Source: Saccharothrix sp. NRRL B-16314 | GTDB lineage: Bacteria > Actinomycetota > Actinomycetes > Mycobacteriales > Pseudonocardiaceae | DNA: 64,000 bases | Reading direction: 5' to 3' | Assembly: GCF_000716595.1 (NCBI RefSeq) | Contig: NZ_JNXC01000030.1 | Location: 62,001 to 126,000, forward strand | Part shown: positions 1-6,442 of the stretch, piece by piece | Numbering within the stretch: position 1 is the stretch's first letter | Layout: each line of letters starts with the position of its first letter | Notes under the pieces: model-generated | The model's database searches: none | What the model was told of the DNA's origin: nothing | The model's input: only the letters and a program-made list of their open reading frames with translations | Translations under genes and position numbers: made by a program

Positions 1-207
1 GTGGACGTCGACGAGGCCGAAGCCCGCCGCATCCTGGCCGATCTGCGCGACGGGCTCGGTCACCACACCGGTTACGTCAACTACATCGACCCCGACATGC
101 CGGACTGGCAGACCGCGTACTACGGCCGCAACCTGCCCCGGTTGCGCCGCATCGCCCGCCGCTACGACCCGGACCGCGTGCTGGCGTTCCCGCAAGGCCT
201 GACTTGA
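1..207 (+). CDS. FAD-linked oxidase, C-terminal end (BBE domain), partial
   Basis: Only the last 68 residues are in the window; the gene begins upstream, so the first codon shown need not be the start. The tail has the pattern of the berberine-bridge (BBE) domain that closes FAD-linked oxidases of the PCMH family: a YYGRNLPRLRRI segment followed by YDP and a final short strand ending FPQGL. In this family the BBE segment packs against the substrate-binding domain of enzymes oxidising sugars, alkaloids or polyketides. The substrate cannot be told from this piece. The gene runs towards the secreted beta-helix protein at 271-2835 and is separated from it by a strong hairpin. Confidence 0.75.
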   Translation: MDVDEAEARRILADLRDGLGHHTGYVNYIDPDMPDWQTAYYGRNLPRLRRIARRYDPDRVLAFPQGLT

Positions 208-214
208 CGATCAG

Positions 215-260
215 CAACGCCGGTGGGGCGAGCCGAAAGAGACTCGCCCCACCGGCGTTG
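215..260. terminator. Bidirectional terminator hairpin between convergent genes
   Basis: An 18-bp perfect inverted repeat (CAACGCCGGTGGGGCGAG at 215-232 and its complement at 243-260) encloses a 10-base loop. It lies 8 bp after the oxidase stop and 10 bp after the stop of the minus-strand gene, so it can serve both. There is no T-tract, as is usual in actinobacteria. Confidence 0.85.
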
Positions 261-270
261 TGCTGTCAGG

Positions 271-2835
271 TCACGGGTAGTTGACCAGGTTGCTGGGCAC
301 GGTGCCCGGCTGCGTCACCCCTCCCGCGTCGTTGATCACGCGGGTGATGAGGCCCTGGTAGTTGAGCGAGACGGTCGCCATGTTGTGGAACCTCACGCCG
401 GACGTGTTGGGCACCTCGAAGGCGTGGTAGGAGCTCACCGAGGGGTTGACGTTGAAGAAGCAGTAGCTGCCCAACCCCCACGCCTCGTGCGTGGTGACGT
501 TGTTGCCCACCTTGTACGCCGCGTACCCGTTGACACCCGGCGCGCTCATCCAGGACGCCTGGTCGGGCACGTCGTAGGGCATCTCGTTCTGGTAGAAGAT
601 CGTCCTGCCGCCCTGGCCGTTCCAGATCACCTGGTGCTTCTGGTAGTGCTCGACGAACAGGCCGGTCGCCAGGACGTTGTTGCCGTTGACGATGAGCCCG
701 GTGTCACCCGTCGCCTGCGTCCACCCCCACGTGCCCGCGTTGCCGTGGTCGGCGCGCCAGGCCCAGATGTGGTCGATGACCACGTCGTGGCTGTTGACGA
801 CCAGGCTCGTGGTCGCCTTGCCCGCGATCGCGCCGCCGATGCGGAAGAACACGTCCTGCAACGTCGTCGGGTTGCTCGCGTGACCGGCGTTCGAGCCCGC
901 CGGGCCGACGGTCAGCAGCGCCGCCGAGTTGGTGGTGCCCGCGTCGAACAGGATGCCCTTGATCCGGACGCCGTCCACGTCGGCGACCTGCATGGCGTTG
1001 ACCCCGTTGTCCGGGATCAGGGTCGGGTAGCCGATGCCGAGGACGACGGTGTCGGCCTTCGTCACGTTGAGCGTCCGGTCGAGGTGGTAGATGCCGGGGG
1101 TGAAGAACAGGTGGCAGCCCGCGGCCAGCGCGGAGTTGATGGACGACGCGGTGTCGCCCGCCTTCACCACGTAGAACTGGCTCATCGGCAGCGACGTGCC
1201 GGGGGTGCTGCCGTTCGCCCAGCTCGCGCCGGAGGCGTTGGTGCGCAGCGAGGGCTGGAACACCCGGTACTTGCCCGCGCTGTCGATGTACAGGTAGGGC
1301 ACGTCACGGGAGACGGGAGTGGTGGCCAAGTTGGTGTGCGGCGGGTTCGGGAACGCGGTCGGCGGAGCGCCGGGCGTGCCGGAGAACACCATGTTCCACA
1401 CGCCGCCGGCCCAGCTGCCGAGGTTGCTGTCCCTGGTGTACCACTGCTGCTGCGACACCGACGAGGTCTGGCCGGAGACCTTGGTGTCGGCGATGTAGCC
1501 GCCGCTGGCGAAGCCGTAGCTCGCCGGGTAGAGCTGGAGGTTGCCGCGGATGTCCATCCGGCGGAACGGGGCGGCCTGCGCCACCGCCCAGCGGTTGGAG
1601 CCGCTGCTCGGGTTGACGGCCATGTTCTCCGCCGACCGCCAGAAGTTCTGCAGCGCCACGCCCTTGTCGGACTCGTTGAACGCGTCGACCGTGATGTCGC
1701 CGTTGATCACCACGTCGCCGGGGTTGCGACCCAGGCCCGCGACCGAGGTGTAGTAGCCGACGTCGTCGTGCACGCTGTAGGTGCCCGGCTTGAACAGGTG
1801 CGCGACCCGCCGGTCGGCCATCTGCGCGGTGATCGTGTCCTTCTGCGCGTTGAAGTCCGCGTCGAGCTGCGCCTGGATGGTCGCCGAGGACATGCTCGGG
1901 TCGAAGATCCGGGTGTTGGGCCCGAAGTTCGGGGTGTCGGACTGGGTGGGGCACCCGGCCGAGGTGCCGATCGTGTAGGTGGCACTGCCCACCGACGAGT
2001 TCGCCAGACCGGACTTCAGCGCGATCGCGTTCACGGTCCTGCTGCTGGGCACGCTGATCGGCCCGCTGTACAGCGTGGAGGACGCGGTGGGAGTCGAACC
2101 GTCCACTGTGTACCGGATGGTCGAACCCGAGGTGGCCGAGGAGATCGTCACCGTCTGCCCGGACGCGTACTGGCCGCCCGCCGGGCTGAACGTCGGCGTG
2201 GCGACGGCGGCGCCGATGACGTACGCCGCGGTCGCGACGGCGGAGTTCGGCTGACCGGACTTCAGCCCGATCGCCTTCACCGTCCTGCTGCTGGGCACGC
2301 TGATCGGCCCGCTGTACAGCGTGGAGGACGCCGTGGGTGTCGAACCGTCCACTGTGTACCGGATGGTGGCGCCCGAGGTGGCGGTGGAGATCGTCACCGT
2401 CTGCGCGGTCGAGTACGTGCCGGCGCCGGGGGTGAACGTCGGCGTGGCGACGGGGGAGCTGACGTTGCCGTGGGTGTAGCTGAAGTGCGGCGTGTCGTAC
2501 TGCGGACCGCTCTTCTCGTAGGTGAACCAGTAGTCCAGCACGGTGCCGGCCGTCAGGGAACCGACCGTCTTCTGCCACGTCCCGGCGTTGTTCGTCATCC
2601 GGAAGTTCTGCTGGCCGGCGCCGGTGGCGATGTAGTGGACGTCGACGTAGAGCGCGGCGGTCGTCGGCCGGAAGTCGATCCGCGCCTGCGTGGCGTCGAC
2701 CTGCGTGACGGCCTGGGTGTAGTCGGCCTCGGCCGCGGCGATGCCCGTGACGGCCGGGAGGGCCGCGAACACGGCCAAGGCGAGCGCGGCCAGGCGTGAA
2801 CGCCGGCGTGCGGGGCTGTGAGGGCTCGGTATCAC
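271..2835 (-). CDS. Secreted CBM56-like / chitobiase-repeat / beta-helix protein, likely glucan-active
   Basis: The 854-residue start is the GTG at 2835, because GGAGGT lies nine bases upstream; longer open frame upstream is ignored. The N-terminus is a signal peptide (SPARRRSRL, then a hydrophobic run ending near AEA). Residues about 35-125 resemble CBM56 beta-1,3-glucan-binding modules (DVHY..., QQNFRM, FTYEKSG...DTPHFSY). Two near-identical repeats of about 80 residues follow (TIRYTVDGSTPTASSTLYSGPI), the chitobiase C-terminal type (CHB_HEX_C). The last about 520 residues have the repeated strand pattern of a right-handed beta-helix, like pectate-lyase-superfamily and GH55-type enzymes. 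Family databases often label relatives adenylyl cyclase, which I see no reason to accept. Catalytic residues are not assigned. A LacI-family type operator precedes it. Confidence 0.7.
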   Translation of the reverse strand: MIPSPHSPARRRSRLAALALAVFAALPAVTGIAAAEADYTQAVTQVDATQARIDFRPTTAALYVDVHYIATGAGQQNFRMTNNAGTWQKTVGSLTAGTVLDYWFTYEKSGPQYDTPHFSYTHGNVSSPVATPTFTPGAGTYSTAQTVTISTATSGATIRYTVDGSTPTASSTLYSGPISVPSSRTVKAIGLKSGQPNSAVATAAYVIGAAVATPTFSPAGGQYASGQTVTISSATSGSTIRYTVDGSTPTASSTLYSGPISVPSSRTVNAIALKSGLANSSVGSATYTIGTSAGCPTQSDTPNFGPNTRIFDPSMSSATIQAQLDADFNAQKDTITAQMADRRVAHLFKPGTYSVHDDVGYYTSVAGLGRNPGDVVINGDITVDAFNESDKGVALQNFWRSAENMAVNPSSGSNRWAVAQAAPFRRMDIRGNLQLYPASYGFASGGYIADTKVSGQTSSVSQQQWYTRDSNLGSWAGGVWNMVFSGTPGAPPTAFPNPPHTNLATTPVSRDVPYLYIDSAGKYRVFQPSLRTNASGASWANGSTPGTSLPMSQFYVVKAGDTASSINSALAAGCHLFFTPGIYHLDRTLNVTKADTVVLGIGYPTLIPDNGVNAMQVADVDGVRIKGILFDAGTTNSAALLTVGPAGSNAGHASNPTTLQDVFFRIGGAIAGKATTSLVVNSHDVVIDHIWAWRADHGNAGTWGWTQATGDTGLIVNGNNVLATGLFVEHYQKHQVIWNGQGGRTIFYQNEMPYDVPDQASWMSAPGVNGYAAYKVGNNVTTHEAWGLGSYCFFNVNPSVSSYHAFEVPNTSGVRFHNMATVSLNYQGLITRVINDAGGVTQPGTVPSNLVNYP

Positions 2836-2878
2836 GTTGATGCCACCTCCGTGCAGGGGAACAGCAGATGACTTGCAC

Positions 2879-2894
2879 GTGAGAGCGCTCTCAC
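2879..2894. promoter_or_regulatory. LacI-family (CebR-like) operator
   Basis: GTGAGAGCGCTCTCAC is a perfect 16-bp palindrome. Its core TGAGAGCGCTCTCA differs from the CebR/CelR box TGGGAGCGCTCCCA only symmetrically. It sits 43 bp upstream of the GTG of the secreted protein, inside the expected promoter/leader, so a sugar-responsive LacI-type repressor probably controls that gene. The regulator is not in the window. Confidence 0.75.
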
Positions 2895-3057
2895 AGTCCG
2901 AGACTAATACGGCGAGCTCCAGCCGGGAAGGGCTGCACCCGCAGAAACGAGCCGGAGACCGAAAACCGGGCCACGTTCGGGCTTTCGCACCAACCGACCC
3001 GCGCATTCGGCCCACGAAAGCCGGGGCCAGGCGGCTTCCTGGCCGCTCGCGGGCCGC

Positions 3058-4173
3058 TCAGAGCGCGCGGGAGAGGGCGATGATCGCCTGGGTGTCGCTC
3101 TCCATGCCGGCTTCCAGGGGCGGGGCGATGACCGTGGGAACGGTGGGATCGGTGGCGTCGGCGCGGCGCTCGATGGCCGCCCGGACCAGTGCGGCCTGCT
3201 CGGCCGGGGTGTGCGTGGGCAGCGCCGCGGTCGACATGTACGGGCTGAGGCAGACCAGCCCGTCACGGCACTCGATGACCCGCCGGTAGTAGCGCATCCG
3301 CATGCGGCGGACGGTGAACCAGTCGCGACCCGGGCTGCGCTCGGGGAACAGGGCGATGGTGGGGAACTCCCGGTACAGGATCTCCCACAGCGGCCGGAGT
3401 TCGTGGTACCGGCTCTTGGCCTGCACCCACAGGCGGACCTTGACGATCCCGGTGCGGGCGCCGGGGTAGCCGACGCCGAGGAAGAACACGGCCACGCCCG
3501 TCGCGAGCAGGGGAGAGGTCCAGGTCGCGGTGGCGGGCAGGACGGGGTCGCCGGTGGTGAGCCGGCCGGTCATGGCGATCACCCGGGGGACGTGGTCGCC
3601 GAGGCACGCGATGGCCAGCCCGACTGCGGCGACCCGCAGCCCCTTGCGGGTGTGGGCGAGCGCGTGCTGCGCCACCGTCCACGAGAGGTGGGCGCCGCGC
3701 GCGGTGGCGTAGGCCATGAACAGGTTGCCGACCAGGTGGAAGACGAGCACCCCGGCCGGACCGGACGCCTCCGTGTAGTCCCCGTAGTTGGCGCCCGAGC
3801 TCGACGGCTCGGTGGTCGCGAAGGTGATGACCAGGACGGCGCTGGTCGCGACCGCGAGACCGAGGTCGGTGAAGAACGGGGCGCGGGAGATGTCGAACCG
3901 GGAGCCGGTGGTGCGCAGCAAGCTCAGCAGCAGCACGAAGAAGAAGTTGAGCAGGATGAACTCGACCAGCACCGGCGTCTGCCGGGGGAAGTGGTTGCCC
4001 GCCAAGGCGACCGCGAGCTGGGCGGTGAGCGCGAGGAGCACCAGGACCGTGCACGTGGTGACGATCTGCAGGCCGCGGTCCCGGGGGACCCTGATCAGCT
4101 GCGATCCCTTCCAGACCGCCGCCATCGCCGCCGCGCACCACATGATCCCCAGCACTATCACCGCTACAGCCAT
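3058..4173 (-). CDS. Polytopic membrane protein, MAB_1171c/DUF6545 type
   Basis: The ATG at 4173 is chosen because it overlaps the stop of the upstream ImmA/IrrE gene by 10 bp; the longer frame upstream is its shadow. The 371-residue protein has about seven hydrophobic segments in the first 240 residues and a soluble, basic C-terminal part (LWEILYREFP, RRVIECRDGL...LSPYM). This layout matches the actinobacterial family called MAB_1171c putative transporter, which commonly stands next to an XRE regulator and an ImmA/IrrE peptidase, as here. The transported substrate, if any, is unknown. The cell location is the cytoplasmic membrane. It is the last gene of a four-gene operon. Confidence 0.7.
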   Translation of the reverse strand: MAVAVIVLGIMWCAAAMAAVWKGSQLIRVPRDRGLQIVTTCTVLVLLALTAQLAVALAGNHFPRQTPVLVEFILLNFFFVLLLSLLRTTGSRFDISRAPFFTDLGLAVATSAVLVITFATTEPSSSGANYGDYTEASGPAGVLVFHLVGNLFMAYATARGAHLSWTVAQHALAHTRKGLRVAAVGLAIACLGDHVPRVIAMTGRLTTGDPVLPATATWTSPLLATGVAVFFLGVGYPGARTGIVKVRLWVQAKSRYHELRPLWEILYREFPTIALFPERSPGRDWFTVRRMRMRYYRRVIECRDGLVCLSPYMSTAALPTHTPAEQAALVRAAIERRADATDPTVPTVIAPPLEAGMESDTQAIIALSRAL

Positions 4174-4715
4174 CCCTGGTGGTCGTCGAACGCGCCGCTG
4201 ACGAGTCTGCCCGCGCCGGTGGTCGACCGGCCCCCGGCGCCGAGCCCTTCGAGCAGGACGGCCCACTCCTTGATCACGGTGGCCACCATCTCCGCCTCCC
4301 GCTCGGCGACGGCACTGTAGCCCTCACGGCGCAGCGCCCGCAGCACGATGTCGGTGGGGATGTCGGGGAAGATCTGCGCCCACAGGTCGTCGTCGTCCTC
4401 GTCACCACCGTGCTCGCTGATGATGTGGCCGAGTTCGTGCAGGATGATGTGCTCCTGGTGCGCGGGCGTCGTGTCGCGCTGGTAGAGCACGTAGTCCTCG
4501 GTGTGCGTGCCGATCCACAGCCCGAAGGCGCCAGGGGTCGGCAGCGGGTAGGCGACGAGGTTGATCGCCCGCTTCCGGTGCTCGGACAGCCGCCGGCACA
4601 GCAGGCGCACGTCCAGCGGGGCGCCGATGTCGAGCTCGCGCAGCAACTGCTTCACGCCCCGGCGCAGGTGCGCCTCGCCGCGCCAGTGCCGACGGCCGGA
4701 CTTGTCGGCTCTCAC
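4164..4715 (-). CDS. ImmA/IrrE-family metallopeptidase-like protein
   Basis: This 183-residue protein (GTG start at 4715) carries the zinc-peptidase signature HELGH at residues 93-97 with a further acidic stretch (EHGGDEDDDD) directly after. Such proteins are the peptidase partners of XRE repressors: in the ImmA model they cleave the repressor and induce the operon. Here the XRE gene lies two genes upstream and the downstream membrane-protein gene overlaps by 10 bp, which is the usual actinobacterial XRE/ImmA/MAB_1171c grouping. Start is close behind the hydrolase stop (4720), so it is probably translated by coupling. Confidence 0.8.
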   Translation of the reverse strand: MRADKSGRRHWRGEAHLRRGVKQLLRELDIGAPLDVRLLCRRLSEHRKRAINLVAYPLPTPGAFGLWIGTHTEDYVLYQRDTTPAHQEHIILHELGHIISEHGGDEDDDDLWAQIFPDIPTDIVLRALRREGYSAVAEREAEMVATVIKEWAVLLEGLGAGGRSTTGAGRLVSGAFDDHQGWL

Positions 4716-4719
4716 CCGG

Positions 4720-5538
4720 TCACCCCCGGACGCCGGCGAGGCGGCTGATCGCCGCCGCGGTGCCGCGCGGGTGGGTCGCGGGTGCTTCGTGGCCGCCGTC
4801 GATGCCCACGAACGGCACGCCGAGGTCCCGTGCGAGCTCGCGGGCGCAGCGGTACTCCCAGCGTTCGCTGCCGCCGGTGCCGCCGGTCAGGGTGATGGGG
4901 ACCGCCGGGACGACCGGCCGGAGCAGGTCGGCGCTGACGCCGCTGGTGCGCACCGCGGGGAAGTCGTGGGCGAAGAACCGCTTCAGCGCGGCGTTGATGT
5001 CACCGCCGGGCCGTGCGGGCTTGGCGCCGGGTTCGAGTTCGGGCTGTTTCCCCGCGAGGCCGGCCATGTGGCGGATCGCCGCGCGTGCGTCGTCGCGGGC
5101 GAGCTGGGCGACGTGGTCGAGTTCGCGTTCGCGGTCGGGTTCGCGCACCACGTCCGGCAGGGGCGGCTCGTGGGCGATCACCGCCGACACCAGCTCCGGG
5201 TGGTCGACGGCCAGCCGGAGGGCGATCACCGCGCCGATGCTGGCACCCACCACGACGGCCGGCTGCCCGGCGGTGCTCCGCAGCAGCTCGGCGGCGTCGG
5301 CGGCGTGGACGCCGATCGTGGTGGCGGCCGTGTCGTCGACGGTGGAGCGGCCCAGTCCGCGCCGGTCGTAGGTGATCACGCGCGCACCCTCGTCGACGAG
5401 CTGGTCCACCAGCTGGCCGGTGGCGTCGGCGTCACCGATGCCACCCTGGACCACCAGGACGTTCCAGCCGGAACCCCGGACCTCGTAGTGCAGCGAGCCG
5501 CCGTCGACGGGCACAGTCCCGGACTGGGCGTGCGTCAT
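4720..5538 (-). CDS. Alpha/beta hydrolase
   Basis: The 272-residue protein has an alpha/beta-hydrolase fold: an oxyanion-loop region QGGIGD near residue 31, RRGLGRS near 59, the nucleophile elbow GASIG with Ser at about residue 100, and a late GGH motif (His about 253). The start ATG overlaps the stop of the XRE regulator (ATGA), so the two are translationally coupled. The substrate is not predictable. It is unusual in that it sits between the XRE and ImmA/IrrE genes, which are normally adjacent. Confidence 0.8.
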   Translation of the reverse strand: MTHAQSGTVPVDGGSLHYEVRGSGWNVLVVQGGIGDADATGQLVDQLVDEGARVITYDRRGLGRSTVDDTAATTIGVHAADAAELLRSTAGQPAVVVGASIGAVIALRLAVDHPELVSAVIAHEPPLPDVVREPDRERELDHVAQLARDDARAAIRHMAGLAGKQPELEPGAKPARPGGDINAALKRFFAHDFPAVRTSGVSADLLRPVVPAVPITLTGGTGGSERWEYRCARELARDLGVPFVGIDGGHEAPATHPRGTAAAISRLAGVRG

Positions 5539-5936
5539 GTGTCGTCTTCTCCTTGCCTGGCCTGGAAGTCCATGAACTCCAGCACGCTCCGCAGGCGCTC
5601 GGGGGACAGCTCGCTCGCCCGGGTCGCCAGGCGGTGGACCTGCTGCTCACCCAGTTTCGCCAGCAGTTCGTACTGCCGGGTCAGCTCCATGGCCCGGGGG
5701 GAGTCCGCGAAGTACTCCAGGTCCACCTCGAAAAATCTCGCCAGCTTGACGACCAGAGAGTAGCCGGGCTCGCACTGGCCAGCCAGGAGCAGGTACACGT
5801 ACGACCGCGACACACCCATCGCGTCGGCGACCTCCGCCTTGCCGTACGGCTTGCCGTCGGGGCGGCGGACGCTGTTGAACAGCAGTCTCAACTTGTCGGC
5901 GAACGCCGAGCCCCCCGCACTGTCGGTATCAGACAA
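5535..5936 (-). CDS. XRE-family transcriptional regulator
   Basis: The 133-residue protein has an N-terminal helix-turn-helix (residues about 30-80: VADAMGVSRSYVYLLLAGQCEPG) followed by an all-helical C-terminal segment (ASELSPERLRSVLEFMDFQ) typical of ImmA-linked actinobacterial XRE repressors. It is the first gene of the operon 5936-3058. Inverted copies of an 11-bp motif lie upstream, which suggests autoregulation. Confidence 0.85.
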   Translation of the reverse strand: MSDTDSAGGSAFADKLRLLFNSVRRPDGKPYGKAEVADAMGVSRSYVYLLLAGQCEPGYSLVVKLARFFEVDLEYFADSPRAMELTRQYELLAKLGEQQVHRLATRASELSPERLRSVLEFMDFQARQGEDDT

Positions 5937-5959
5937 GGGTCCACCCTCCCACCGCCACA

Positions 5960-6063
5960 GGCGTCAAGTATGTTGGACAACGACCACGCTGGCAATGAGG
6001 ATAGTTGACACCCTTGCCAGGGAACCCTACGATCGAAGCGTACTGTCGAGTTTACTTGACGCC
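5960..6063. promoter_or_regulatory. Paired 11-bp inverted motif upstream of the XRE operon
   Basis: GGCGTCAAGTA at 5960-5970 is repeated as its exact complement TACTTGACGCC at 6053-6063, 82 bp apart, just outside the XRE start (5936). A related half-site (AGTTGACA) lies between them at 6003-6010. The arrangement suggests a repressor loop or two promoter-proximal operators for the neighbouring XRE protein; this role is inferred from position only. Confidence 0.5.
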
Positions 6064-6148
6064 GAGCGCGTCCGGGCCGGCAGTACCTGCCGGCGGTGAG
6101 CAGGGGGAGCAAGGTCGCCTGCCGCCGGGAGTGCTGGGGGATGGGGGC

Positions 6149-6185
6149 GTGGTGGGGCGGTGGCGTACATCCGCCGCCCCACCAC
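6149..6185. repeat. GC-rich hairpin in the 5937-6442 intergenic region
   Basis: GTGGTGGGGCGG (6149-6160) pairs with CCGCCCCACCAC (6174-6185) around a 13-base loop. Further GC-rich partial palindromes follow to about 6260. The 506-bp gap between the divergent XRE and MMPL genes holds no coding region I can support. The hairpin may insulate the two promoters. Confidence 0.5.
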
Positions 6186-6372
6186 GAAAGTCACCGCCCC
6201 ACCGCGGAAGCCGCGGGAGCACGGCTCCCGCGCTCGCGGCATCTCGCCGGCGGGATGAGCGCCGGCCGTCTCGTCCACACCGGTCATCCGCCCTTTCGCT
6301 CGTGGACCCGACTTCGCGCGCGAAAACCCTTGCGCCGGAACAGGTCTCGGCCCACGGGCGTCACCTGGCCCT

Positions 6373-6401
6373 TTGATCGACGCTCACCGGCTGTGTATCG
6401 T
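6373..6401 (+). promoter_or_regulatory. Likely promoter of the MMPL gene
   Basis: TTGATC (6373-6378), a 17-base spacer and TATCGT (6396-6401) resemble a sigma-70-type promoter. They lie about 40 bp before the GTG start at 6443, which is preceded by the purine-rich GGGGGGACGGGG. Confidence 0.5.
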
Positions 6402-6442
6402 CCGTCGCAATCGCGTGACGACCGATCCGGGGGGACGGGGCA

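Noticed and set aside
223..2799. Long plus-strand frame (858 codons) opposite the secreted protein
   Set aside because: It is the antisense shadow of a high-GC gene; the composition is arginine/valine-rich without domain features, and the minus-strand frame has a signal peptide, domains and RBS.
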